A DNA stretch of 64,000 bases from Burkholderiales bacterium. GTDB taxonomy: Bacteria > Pseudomonadota > Gammaproteobacteria > Burkholderiales > SG8-41. The stretch is taken from positions 186,001 to 250,000 of the forward strand of contig DATAJS010000001.1 in the NCBI GenBank assembly GCA_036262035.1, read 5' to 3'. The translations under genes and the position numbers were made by a program. How positions within the stretch are numbered: the first letter of the stretch is position 1; every line of letters starts with the position of its first letter. Shown in pieces: positions 49,103 through 57,138 of this stretch. The notes beneath the pieces were generated by a model, which was not told the DNA's origin, searched no databases, and saw nothing but the letters and a program-made list of their open reading frames with translations.

Positions 49103-50761
49103 TTAGTCCTGCGGCTCGACGCGGATGATCGACGCGCCGTGGTTGCTGCCGACCCAGAACGACACCGGGTTGGTCGAATTGTCGACCCACACGCGGCGGA
49201 TGTTGACCGACGTGCGCGGCAGCAGGTATTCGACCGCCTGGCCGGACTGGGTGTTGAGCCGCACGATGCGGTCGTTCAGCATCGAGCCCGTCCACGCCTC
49301 GCCGTTGCGGTCGATCGCCACGTCGTAAGGCTGCGTCCACGGCGAGGGCACCGCCCACTCCTTGAACTGCTCGGTCCGGGTGTCGAACATCGCGATGCGG
49401 TTGCCGCGGTACTGGGCGAACCAGATGCGATCCTGCGTATCCATCATCCCGCGCCGCGGACCCGACGACTTCGTCGGCGTCGAATAGAGCTTCACTTCGC
49501 CGGTCTTCGCGTCGATGCGGCCGATGGTCTCGCGGCCGATGTCGGTGAACCAGCCGTTGTTCTTCGAATCCGAGATGACGTCGTAGATGTTGTGCCCGAC
49601 CGGCGCGGCCTTGTAGGGCTCCCACGTTTCCCATTGACCCGTCCTGAGGTCGATGCGGTGCACGCCTGCGAAGCCGTTGTTCTGCGCCCAGATCTTGCCG
49701 TCGACGCCCATGTTCATCGGGCTGGTCATGTTGATCTGGGTGTTCGGGCGGTTCCACTGCGGCGGCGCCACCCACGTTTCGAGCTTGCCCGACTTCAGGT
49801 CGTACTTGCCGATCGCCGCCTGGTACATCATGCCCAGCCAGATGTTGCCGTCGCGGTCGAAGCGCGCGGAGAGCGAGCCGTTCGGCGAGCCTTTCTTCAG
49901 CTCGGGCAACGCGATCTCTACGACTTTTCCAGTCTTGGGATCGAGCGTTCCGATCTTCTGGTCGCCGAAGTCGCAGTACCACGCGATGCCGTTCGCGTCC
50001 ACGATGACGTCGTGCGGCTGTATCGTCGGACGCGGGAGGTCCCACTCGGTGATGACGACCCGCGTGCCTCGGCCGCTCGGGCGCGGCAGGGTCTTCAGCT
50101 CGTAAGTCCAGCCGTTGCCGCCTTTGGCGCTCTGGTTGATCGTCGAGAAGTATTCCGCCTGTGCGCGCTGCAGCTTCTCGCGGTCCTCGCCGACGAGATC
50201 GGTGTCGCGGCCGGTCAGCCGCTTCTGCGGCCGGATGTACGTGCTCTGGTTGGCATACGTGCCCATGCGCTTGATCGTGTCGACGAAGCCGTCGGCGTTG
50301 TGAGCGGACATGGTGATGCGGTTGAGGGTGTGGCAGCCGACGCACGACAGGAGCGGACGCTTCTGCTCGGCGGTGCCCGGCGCGCTGTACAGCCATTCGC
50401 CGTTCGAAAGCTGCGCGGCGAGGTTCCGGGTCTTGACCAGCTTGAGATCGGCCGACGCCGCGCTCTTGCCGGTCACGTCGGCCGTCGCTTGCGCCGGCAG
50501 GTCATAGCCGGCCGCGCGTATGCCGATGGTGTACTTGCCCGGCTCGAGATATTTCGCCGGAAACTCGTAACGGCCGCTGGCGTCGGTGACGACGGTCACC
50601 GTCCTGTTCGAGTCGGCCTTTTTCGCGTTGACGAGCACGCCCTCCATCGCGCCCTCTTCGGCGGACGAGACGGTGCCCGCGAGAGCGACAGGATCTTGGG
50701 CGGCGTAGGCGTGGGATGCGAGGAGCAGGGCGGCAGCGGGCAGCAGCGAACGCGCGAGCAT
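49103..50761 (-). CDS. Secreted CxxCH and beta-propeller (Vgb-like) protein with a carboxypeptidase-regulatory-like domain
   Basis: 552 residues. Signal peptide ends SHAYA (1-20). A carboxypeptidase-regulatory-like beta-domain spans about 27-105 (GTVSSAEEGAMEGVLVNAKK, GRYEFPAKYLEPGKYTIGI). A haem c motif CVGCH is at 140-144. From about 205 to the end is a streptogramin-lyase-like propeller with repeats such as DGKIWAQNNGF, DRIWFAQYRGNRIAMFDTRT and NGEAWTGSMLNDRIVRLN. This looks like a periplasmic sensor or electron-transfer-linked protein; true virginiamycin lyases lack the CxxCH, so I do not call it a resistance gene. No operon partners. Confidence 0.82.
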   Translation of the reverse strand: MLARSLLPAAALLLASHAYAAQDPVALAGTVSSAEEGAMEGVLVNAKKADSNRTVTVVTDASGRYEFPAKYLEPGKYTIGIRAAGYDLPAQATADVTGKSAASADLKLVKTRNLAAQLSNGEWLYSAPGTAEQKRPLLSCVGCHTLNRITMSAHNADGFVDTIKRMGTYANQSTYIRPQKRLTGRDTDLVGEDREKLQRAQAEYFSTINQSAKGGNGWTYELKTLPRPSGRGTRVVITEWDLPRPTIQPHDVIVDANGIAWYCDFGDQKIGTLDPKTGKVVEIALPELKKGSPNGSLSARFDRDGNIWLGMMYQAAIGKYDLKSGKLETWVAPPQWNRPNTQINMTSPMNMGVDGKIWAQNNGFAGVHRIDLRTGQWETWEPYKAAPVGHNIYDVISDSKNNGWFTDIGRETIGRIDAKTGEVKLYSTPTKSSGPRRGMMDTQDRIWFAQYRGNRIAMFDTRTEQFKEWAVPSPWTQPYDVAIDRNGEAWTGSMLNDRIVRLNTQSGQAVEYLLPRTSVNIRRVWVDNSTNPVSFWVGSNHGASIIRVEPQD

Positions 50762-50886
50762 CGGGTTCCCTCCTTGTGTGTGCTGAGCTCCCGTGCTCCT
50801 GCTCTGCCGGCAGGTCGGTCACGCTCGCGGTAGGCTACACCTGGTCTGCGTGCAGCGGGAAGCCCTGAAAAACGTCAAAGGCGTTA

Positions 50887-51050
50887 TTTACCGCAGAGGA
50901 CGCGGAGGAAAGGCAAAGATGTCATCGCGAGGCGCGAAGCGCCGTGGCGATCTCGTGACGCACGGGCTTCCGTTCGCAACGGGATTGCTTCGTCGCGTTG
51001 CTCCTCGCAATGACAAACGAGGGTTTCCTCTGCGTCCTCTGCGGTTCAAT
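50887..51050. repeat. Inverted 9-nt arrays (type C) enclosing a CGAGGAGCGAAGCG-type repeat
   Basis: The left arm TTACCGCAGAGGACGCGGAGG and right arm CCTCTGCGTCCTCTGCGGTT enclose two inverted units: GTCATCGCGAGGCGCGAAGC (from 50921) and its partner ending CCTCGCAATGAC (to about 51013). The inner unit belongs to a separate dispersed family. This fills the middle of the 342-nt gap 50762-51103. Confidence 0.7.
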
Positions 51051-51057
51051 TCGCCTT

Positions 51058-51085
51058 AAAAAAACCCCGCCTAAGCGGGGCTTTT
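51058..51085 (-). terminator. Intrinsic terminator of the glycine-zipper gene
   Basis: On the minus strand, a GC stem GCCCCGC-TTAG-GCGGGG is followed by seven T, 18 nt past the stop at 51104. On the plus strand it has four T, so it may also work weakly the other way. Confidence 0.85.
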
Positions 51086-51103
51086 CGTCACTTCATCACC
51101 GCG

Positions 51104-51610
51104 TCACTTCCCGTCCTTGTCCCAATCGCCGGGCATCGCGCGCTCGACGCGGTCCCACGCTGCGCGCGCGGCGTGCTTGCCGTGCTCCCAGCCCAGGCGC
51201 GACTTGCCGCGCACGCCTTCCCAGCGCTTGCCCATGTCGGACTCGACGTCTTCCCAGCGGCGGCCCTTGTGCTCCACGCGCGATTCCCAGCCCATGCGAT
51301 ACGCCGGCCCGTAGTCGTCGTAGCTCATGCCGCTCTGGTAATACGGCTGGGTCTGGAAGTTGTCCCGCCAATACGTATCTTCGATCGTCGGGTCGAAATG
51401 CTCCGCGACCGCCTTGCCGGCGAGGCCGCCGGCGATCGCACCGGCAGCGCTGCCGACGAGCGTGCCGACGGGGCCGGCAGCCACCGTGCCTGCGGCCGCG
51501 CCCGCGGCCATGCCGCCGACCGCCGCGCCTACACCGGTGCCGACGGGGTGCGCGCCCGGCGCGCCGGTGATCGGATCGCGATTCGCATCGGGTTGTCTGG
51601 TCTTGGCCAT
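51104..51610 (-). CDS. Glycine-zipper protein of unknown function
   Basis: 168 residues. GGAGAG lies upstream of the ATG. Residues 22-65 form a Gly/Ala zipper (GTGVGAAVGGMAAGAAAG, VGSAAGAIAGGLAGKAVAEH) that could insert in membrane. The C-terminal part is charged and aromatic (YWRDNFQTQPYYQSGMSYDD, RMGWESRVEHKGRRWEDVES) with repeating RW/GW motifs. Similar small proteins are stress-linked in betaproteobacteria, but no role is established. Clear terminator downstream. Confidence 0.75.
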   Translation of the reverse strand: MAKTRQPDANRDPITGAPGAHPVGTGVGAAVGGMAAGAAAGTVAAGPVGTLVGSAAGAIAGGLAGKAVAEHFDPTIEDTYWRDNFQTQPYYQSGMSYDDYGPAYRMGWESRVEHKGRRWEDVESDMGKRWEGVRGKSRLGWEHGKHAARAAWDRVERAMPGDWDKDGK

Positions 51611-51695
51611 CTGGTTCTCTCCTGGAGTTGAACGACCTAGAATTCAGGCAACGCACGTGCCGCTGCGCGAACGCTTTTTGCACGGGTCACCGGAC

Positions 51696-52136
51696 ATGCT
51701 GCGAACCTTTCTCATCGTCGTGGTGTCGGCGCTGACCACGTGCGGCGCCGCGCAAGCGCAAAGCGGGCGCCGCGAGCTTCAGTTGCGCCAGCAGCAGGAC
51801 GCGCTCAACCTGAATCTCCAGCAGAGCATGCGTTCGCGCCGCTACGATCTGCCGCCTTCCGACCAGCGCCGGCTCGATCAGCTCGACCTCGATCAGCGCC
51901 TGCGGCAGCAGCAGCTCGAGCAGCACCAGATCAATCGCGACGAGCGCCTGCGCCGTGAGGCGGAAGCGCTGCCGCCGGGCGTGGGAGACGCGCACCTGCG
52001 CGCGCAGCGCGAGGTCTTCAACCAGGAGCGCGCGCTGCAACTCCAGCAGTTCGAGATGGAGCGCCAGCGCGCCGCTCAGTCCATTCCCCGCGAGCCGCTG
52101 CAGACGCCCGCGGGCGGCACGCTGCGGCTGCCGTGA
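51696..52136 (+). CDS. Exported Gln/Arg-rich coiled-coil protein
   Basis: 146 residues from the ATG at 51696. Signal peptide ends CGAAQA before QSGRRELQ. The mature part is almost all charged helix (LQLRQQQDALNLNLQQSMRS, LDQLDLDQRLRQQQLEQHQI), a probable periplasmic coiled coil. The stop overlaps the GTG start of the next gene by 4 nt, so the two are translationally coupled. Confidence 0.7.
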   Translation: MLRTFLIVVVSALTTCGAAQAQSGRRELQLRQQQDALNLNLQQSMRSRRYDLPPSDQRRLDQLDLDQRLRQQQLEQHQINRDERLRREAEALPPGVGDAHLRAQREVFNQERALQLQQFEMERQRAAQSIPREPLQTPAGGTLRLP

Positions 52137-52858
52137 ATCCCGGAGGCATCGTGGTCGACTTCTTCGCGTTCCTCGCCTCGATCGCGATGCTCGTCGCGTA
52201 TCAGCTCTATCTCCGCAAGCGGCAGCAGCGCGACCCGCTCTACACCGTGCACGCGGTCAACGTCGTCGCGCGCAATTCGTGGGTCGACATGGTGATGTCG
52301 AGCGAGAAGCCCGACGTGCTCGCGGTGCAGACGCTGCGCAACTCGGTGATGGCCTCGAGCTTCATGGCCTCGACGGCGATCCTGCTGCTCGTGGGCGCGC
52401 TTACGCTCTCCGGCTCGGCGGAGAACAACTCGGGGATACTCCACGCGCTCAACGTCGGCGGCGCGACCGGCGCCGAGATCACCGCGGTCAAAGTCGTTGC
52501 GCTGCTGCTCGACTTCTTCGTCGCGTTCTTCTGCTTCTCGATGGCGGTGCGCTTCTACAACCACGTCGGCTACATGATCAGCATTCCCCCGGGCCGTGCG
52601 GTCAACGCCGCGTCGCCCGGACTCGTCGCCGCGTATCTGAACCGCGCCGGGTTCTTCTATCTCGTCGGCCTGCGCTCGTTCTTCTACTCGGTGCCGCTCG
52701 TCTTCTGGATGTTCGGCCCGCATTTCATGCTGCTCGCGACGCTCGCGCTCATCGCGGCGCTCTTCCCGCTCGACCGCGCGCCGCGCTCGTCGGTGCGCCA
52801 GGGCGAGCCGCTGCGGCAGGTGGTGGCGGCTACGCGGATCGAGCCCAAGGACCGCTGA
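52133..52858 (+). CDS. DUF599-family membrane protein
   Basis: 241 residues from a GTG at 52133 overlapping the previous stop (GTGA). A second GTG at 52151 has a well-placed GGAGG and may be the true start. Four to five membrane segments: FFAFLASIAMLVAYQLYL, SFMASTAILLLVGALTL, VVALLLDFFVAFFCFSMAV, GLRSFFYSVPLVFWMF and FMLLATLALIAALFPL. The conserved NSWVDMV and RFYNHVGYMI stretches match the DUF599 pattern. Function unknown. Confidence 0.8.
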   Translation: MNPGGIVVDFFAFLASIAMLVAYQLYLRKRQQRDPLYTVHAVNVVARNSWVDMVMSSEKPDVLAVQTLRNSVMASSFMASTAILLLVGALTLSGSAENNSGILHALNVGGATGAEITAVKVVALLLDFFVAFFCFSMAVRFYNHVGYMISIPPGRAVNAASPGLVAAYLNRAGFFYLVGLRSFFYSVPLVFWMFGPHFMLLATLALIAALFPLDRAPRSSVRQGEPLRQVVAATRIEPKDR

Positions 52859-53042
52859 GGCTCGTTACCGGACACACCATCTGGTGCTCGTCGTGGAGCT
52901 CGCCTGCGACGAGAAGAAATCCCCGCTCGGTGCCGTAGGTTCGGAACTCCATGCTCTCGTAGAGCGCGATCGCCTGCAGAAGCGCTCTTACCTGCATGGG
53001 CAACATGCTACCCTCGCGCCGTCCACCGCACCGGAGCTTTCG

Positions 53043-53864
53043 ATGACTTCCCGCCGCATCGACCTCGATGACATGCGCATCCATTACCTCGAATGGGGCG
53101 ATGCGGGCGCCCCGCCGCTCGTGCTGCTGCACGGCATCGCGCGCTGCGCACACGCGTTCGATCATCTCGCGCCGCATTTCGCGGACCGCTACCGCGTGCT
53201 TTCGATCGATCTGCGCGGCCACGGCGATTCGGGCCGGGACGCGGGCGGCAACTACCTGGTCGAGGATTACGTCCGCGACGTCGAAGGATTGATCGACAGG
53301 CTCGGTCTGAAAGACGTGGTGCTGTGGGGCACCTCGACCGGCGGGCGCGTCGCGCAGATGATCGCCGGGCGCCGTCCAGAGCTCGTGCGCGCGGTCATCG
53401 TCGAGGACGTCGGCCCGGAGCGGCCGAAGGAGATCTCCAACCGCCGCGCCAACCGCATGGGCCTCGAAGAGAACGGCTGGGCCTCGCGCGAAGAGCTGCT
53501 CGCGAAAGTGCGTACCGACAATCCGCGCTGGCTGGAGTCGGTCGCGCGCAATCTCGTCGAGCACGCGGCGCGCGAGCGCGAGGACGGCCGCGTGGTGTGG
53601 AAGCGCGACCCGGCGATCCTCAAAGGCTTCGTGCCGACCGAGCTCTGGGACACGGTGAAGAAGATCCGCGCGCCGATCGTCTACATCCTCGGCGGCGCGA
53701 GCACCATCGTGCCGCAACACACGCAGGACGAGCTGAAGGCGGCGCTGCCGCAGGTCGAGATCGTGACGATGCCGGGGCTCGGCCATTACCCCAGCGACGA
53801 GGACCCGGCGGGCTTTCTCGAGATCGTCGACGAGTTTCTCGCGCGTCAAAATCAAAAGCATTAA
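53043..53864 (+). CDS. Alpha/beta-hydrolase fold protein
   Basis: 273 residues from the ATG at 53043 with GGAG 5 nt before it; the frame is open 5' to 52884 without support. Oxyanion-hole motif LLHGIARCAHAFDHL, strand LSIDLRGHGDSG, nucleophile elbow WGTSTGG with Ser98, and the C-terminal His in MPGLGHYPS. Candidate esterase, lactonase or C-C hydrolase; substrate unknown. Its stop codon TAA is supplied by the first bases of the following repeat (TTAACACGG), so the original C-terminus may have been different. Confidence 0.87.
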   Translation: MTSRRIDLDDMRIHYLEWGDAGAPPLVLLHGIARCAHAFDHLAPHFADRYRVLSIDLRGHGDSGRDAGGNYLVEDYVRDVEGLIDRLGLKDVVLWGTSTGGRVAQMIAGRRPELVRAVIVEDVGPERPKEISNRRANRMGLEENGWASREELLAKVRTDNPRWLESVARNLVEHAAREREDGRVVWKRDPAILKGFVPTELWDTVKKIRAPIVYILGGASTIVPQHTQDELKAALPQVEIVTMPGLGHYPSDEDPAGFLEIVDEFLARQNQKH

Positions 53865-54001
53865 CACGGAGGGCACGGAGGAACACGGAGGGCACGGAGG
53901 GAAGCAACGGGTTGTCGAGCACGACGGCGCGATGCGTAGCGACCGACTTGCCTCGGTTTTCCTCCGTGTTCCTCCGTGCCCTCCGTGTCCTCCGTGTCGA
54001 A
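53861..54001. repeat. Inverted 9-nt arrays (type B) with conserved loop, copy 1
   Basis: The left arm starts TTAACACGGAGGGCACGGAGG (53861-53901). The loop is 53902-53957. The right arm has four CCTCCGTG(T/C) units (53958-54001). The loop begins AAGCAACGGGTTGTC and contains CGATGCGT and GCGACCGA, words also present in the loop at 55585-55634. Confidence 0.75.
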
Positions 54002-54058
54002 GCTTTTGATCTTGCAGGCTGCGTTACCGGCACGGGGCTTGTATCCTTCGCCTTCCTT

Positions 54059-55531
54059 ATGAACAAGCCCGAGCCCGTAGCCGCCGCCTCGACGCGCAAA
54101 CGCGCGCCCGGCGGCGTCACGCGCGAGGAATTCCTCAACATCTTCGTCGCGGTCTTCCTGCCGATGCTGATGGCGGCGGTCGACCAGACGCTGCTCGCGA
54201 CCGCGACGCCGGCGATCGCGGCGAGCCTCGGCGGCTTGCGCGACAGCTCGTGGATCGCGGTGGCGTACCTGCTTGCCGCGGCGACGATCGTGCCGGTGTA
54301 CGGACGGCTCGGCGACCAGCTCGGCAAGCGCGAGATGCTGCTGTGGGCGCTCGGCGTCTTCGCGCTGGGGTCGATCGCGTGCGCGTCGGCGCAGACCATG
54401 CCGCAGCTCGTCGCGGCGCGCGTGGTGCAGGGACTCGGCGGCGGCGGGCTGATGATGCTGTCGCACGCGCTGATCGGCGAGCTGATCCCGCCGGTGGAGC
54501 GCGTGAAGTTCCAGGGTTACTTCGCGCTCATGTTCGCGACCGCGAGCATGGGCGGCCCGGTCATCGGCGGCGTCGTGGTGAGCCACGTGAGCTGGCGATG
54601 GCTCTTCGTCGCGAACATCCCGCTCGCCGCGTTCGCCGCGTGGCGCCTGAGCAAGCTGCCGCCGGGCGAGAAGCATCCGCGCAAGGCCGGCGGCACCGAC
54701 ATCCCCGGACACATCTTCTTCGCGGTCGGCTGCGTGAGCCTGCTGTTCTGGCTCACCTCCGGCGGTCATCGCTTCGCGTGGTCGTCGGCGCCGAGCTTCG
54801 GCCTCGCGGCGACCGCGATCGCGTCCCTCGCAGCGCTCGTCCGGCACGAGCGCCGCCATCCGGCGCCGTTCTTTCCGGTCGAGCTCTTCCGGATCAGGAC
54901 GATCAGGCTGTCGGCTATCCTCGTGACGATCTTCGCCGCGTGCATGTTCTCGGTGATCTTCTTCCTGCCGATCTACCTTCAGCTCGGCCACCGCATGAGC
55001 GCTCAGGCTTCCGGCCTTCTGCTCTTGCCGGTGACGGCCGGGCAGGTGACCGCCGCGATGCTTGCGGCGCGCGTCATGCGCCGCAGCGGCAAAGGTCATG
55101 CGATACCCGTCGCGGGGATGTCGTGCACGAGCATGGGACTGCTGCTGCTCGGACTGCTGCCGCCGAGCGTGCCGCTGATCGTCGTGCTGGGTTTCATCAC
55201 GGGGCTGGGGCTCGGCAGCGTGATGCCGGTGAACCAGGTGGTGGTGCAGACGGTCGCGGGCCGCGACAAGCTCGCCGCGGCGTCGGCGACGTCGTCGCTC
55301 TCGCGCTCGACCGGAGGCGCCGCGGGCGCGGCGCTATTCGGCGCGCTGGTGTTCGCGATGATCCCGAACGTCGACCGCCATTCGCTGCTCCAGCAGGCGG
55401 ACGCGCTCGACATGCATCAGGTGATCACCGCGTTCCACCGCGCGTTCCTCGTCGCGTCGGTGGTCGCAGCGCTCGGCGCATTCACCGCGTGGCGGATTCC
55501 CAAGATGACGCTTTGGGAAACTAAAAGCTAA
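54059..55531 (+). CDS. DHA2-family (EmrB/QacA-type) MFS drug exporter
   Basis: 490 residues from the ATG at 54059. About 14 membrane segments. Motifs: LPMLMAAVDQTLLATATPAI in helix 1, YGRLGDQLGKREML in loop 2-3, RVVQGLGGGGLMMLSHALIG in helix 4 and motif C-like FATASMGGPVIGGVVVSHVS in helix 5. A proton-driven exporter of drugs or metabolites at the inner membrane. No membrane-fusion partner beside it. The same frame is open through the preceding repeat into the hydrolase region, which is coincidental. Confidence 0.9.
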   Translation: MNKPEPVAAASTRKRAPGGVTREEFLNIFVAVFLPMLMAAVDQTLLATATPAIAASLGGLRDSSWIAVAYLLAAATIVPVYGRLGDQLGKREMLLWALGVFALGSIACASAQTMPQLVAARVVQGLGGGGLMMLSHALIGELIPPVERVKFQGYFALMFATASMGGPVIGGVVVSHVSWRWLFVANIPLAAFAAWRLSKLPPGEKHPRKAGGTDIPGHIFFAVGCVSLLFWLTSGGHRFAWSSAPSFGLAATAIASLAALVRHERRHPAPFFPVELFRIRTIRLSAILVTIFAACMFSVIFFLPIYLQLGHRMSAQASGLLLLPVTAGQVTAAMLAARVMRRSGKGHAIPVAGMSCTSMGLLLLGLLPPSVPLIVVLGFITGLGLGSVMPVNQVVVQTVAGRDKLAAASATSSLSRSTGGAAGAALFGALVFAMIPNVDRHSLLQQADALDMHQVITAFHRAFLVASVVAALGAFTAWRIPKMTLWETKS

Positions 55532-55542
55532 AGGTCCAAAGC

Positions 55543-55674
55543 TTTAACACGGAGGGCACGGAGGAACACGGAGGACACGGAGGAATGCAGCGGGTGGACA
55601 GCATGAGAGGACAAGGCATGGCGACCGATGCGTCTTCCTCCGTGCCCTCCGTGGACCACCGTGTCCTCCGTGTT
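55543..55674. repeat. Inverted 9-nt arrays (type B) with conserved loop, copy 2
   Basis: The left arm TTAACACGGAGGGCACGGAGG (55543-55584), loop 55585-55634, and right arm of CCTCCGTG units (55635-55674). The loop begins ATGCAGCGGGTGGAC, matching the other copy at 11 of its first 15 bases. Confidence 0.75.
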
Positions 55675-55695
55675 GATGCTTCTTGCTTTTGGTTT

Positions 55696-56958
55696 TTACA
55701 AAAGCTCGCCTCTGCTGGGAACGAGCAGGTCTTTCGTCATCTGATCGAGCGACGAGATGCCCAGCATCGCCATGTTCCGGTCGATCTCCTCGCGCAGGAG
55801 CTTGACCGCGTGGCGCACGCCGGGCTCGCCGGCGATCGACGCGGCATAGAGGAACGGACGGCCGACGAAGACGAAGTCGGCGCCCAGCGCGAGCGCTTTC
55901 AAGACGTCGGTGCCGCGGCGCACGCCGCTGTCCAGCATGATCGACATGTTGCCCTTCTCCGCGACCGCGCCGGGCAGCGCGCGCAGCGGCGCGATCGCGC
56001 CGTCGAGCTGACGTCCGCCGTGGTTGGAGATCATGATGCCGTCGGCGCCGCTCTCGCGCGCGATTCTGACGTCCTGCCGCGCCAGCACGCCCTTGATCAC
56101 GAGCTTGCCCTTCCACATCTTGCGCATGAGCTCGAGGTGCTCCCACGCGAGGCCGTCGCGCAGGTGGCGGCGGCGCTCGGCGGTGCGCGACATGATCGGC
56201 ACGCGCTGGTCGCCCATGTTCTCGAGGTGCGGCATGCCGCGCTTCATGATCGTGCGCAGGAACGTGCCGAAGAGCCAGCGCGGCCGGATCGAGCAGTCCC
56301 AGATCATGCGCGGCGTGGGACGCAGCGGCGTGCTGTAGCCGTTCCTCACGTTGTTCTCGCGGTTCGCCATGACCGGCACGTCGACGGTCAGCACCAGCGT
56401 CTCGAAACCCGCGTTCTGCGCACGCTCGACGAGCGGGACGATGATCTCGGCCTCGCCCGGCAGATAAGCCTGGAACCACGCGGTGCGGCCTTTCTCTTTC
56501 ACTTCTTCCAGACGGGTGAGCGAAGCGCCGCTCTGGATCATCGGGATGTTGAGGTCCGCCGCGACGCTCGCCAGGAGATTGTCGCCATCGTAAGCGGCGA
56601 GCGAGGTGCCGCCCATCGGCGGGAAGCCGAACGGCAGGTCGTAGGTGCGGCCGAGGACGCTGCGCTTCTGATTGCGGCCGCGCGTGCTGACGAGCACCCG
56701 CGGCATGAAGCCGTAGTCCGCGAAAGCCTCACGGTTGCCGCGCAGGCTGGCGTTGGTCTCCGAGCCGCCCGAGATGTAGCCGAAGATCGGCCGCGGCAGG
56801 AACCCGCGCGCCTCGGCCTCGAAGTCCTCGAGCGAGAGCATGCGCTGGAGCACCCGCGGCCCCGCCGCCTGCGGCTGACCGCCCGCCGCCACGGTTCGTA
56901 TGGTGAGCTGATCGCCCTGCGCAACCGCGTCCGCTTCCTGCTTTGTTGTCGTATTCAC
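55696..56958 (-). CDS. FMN-dependent alpha-hydroxyacid dehydrogenase
   Basis: 420 residues from a GTG at 56958 with GGGAGGA 6 nt upstream. The frame runs open for another 1.3 kb upstream but those codons are shadows. A TIM barrel of the lactate dehydrogenase/glycolate oxidase family: YISGGSETNASLRGNREAF, FMPRVLVSTRGRNQ, PMGGTSLAAYDG, QAYLPGE, VIKGVLARQDVRIA and the catalytic SNHGGRQLDGA (His and Arg). FVFVGRPFLYA binds FMN phosphate. It oxidises an L-2-hydroxyacid to the 2-oxoacid. Residues 1-30 are an atypical polar extension. Confidence 0.92.
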   Translation of the reverse strand: MNTTTKQEADAVAQGDQLTIRTVAAGGQPQAAGPRVLQRMLSLEDFEAEARGFLPRPIFGYISGGSETNASLRGNREAFADYGFMPRVLVSTRGRNQKRSVLGRTYDLPFGFPPMGGTSLAAYDGDNLLASVAADLNIPMIQSGASLTRLEEVKEKGRTAWFQAYLPGEAEIIVPLVERAQNAGFETLVLTVDVPVMANRENNVRNGYSTPLRPTPRMIWDCSIRPRWLFGTFLRTIMKRGMPHLENMGDQRVPIMSRTAERRRHLRDGLAWEHLELMRKMWKGKLVIKGVLARQDVRIARESGADGIMISNHGGRQLDGAIAPLRALPGAVAEKGNMSIMLDSGVRRGTDVLKALALGADFVFVGRPFLYAASIAGEPGVRHAVKLLREEIDRNMAMLGISSLDQMTKDLLVPSRGELL

Positions 56959-56990
56959 AATCGTCCTCCCTGACCCCCGGAGGGTAGAAG

Positions 56991-57038
56991 AAATCCGGGT
57001 CAGAGTCACATTCCCGAATCTGACTCTGACCCGGATTT
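56991..57038. repeat. GGGTCAGAGTCA hairpin repeat, copy 2
   Basis: 18-nt arms AAATCCGGGTCAGAGTCA (56991-57008) and the exact complement (57021-57038) with a 12-nt loop, between divergent genes. The arms match copy 1 at 38408-38459. Confidence 0.75.
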
Positions 57039-57138
57039 TCGATTCAGTCCATGTTGCGGAATACAGGGGCCGGGAATACCGTTCTCCCACAACAACGAGA
57101 ACCGTCCGCCCACGCGTGTCCACAAGGAAGGAGATGCC

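Noticed and set aside
49103-50761. Call as virginiamycin B lyase (antibiotic resistance)
   Set aside because: The propeller is lyase-like, but the extra CxxCH and beta-domain and the lack of supporting context do not fit the resistance enzyme.
53861-54001. CRISPR-like appearance of the regular short repeats (also at 55543-55674 and 48532-48581)
   Set aside because: Units are 9 nt and contiguous without spacers, arms are inverted around a loop, and no cas gene is present.
53093-55531. A fused hydrolase-exporter open frame of 812 codons
   Set aside because: The first third is an out-of-frame shadow of the alpha/beta-hydrolase and then repeat sequence with a 9-nt period that stays open. The real exporter starts at 54059.
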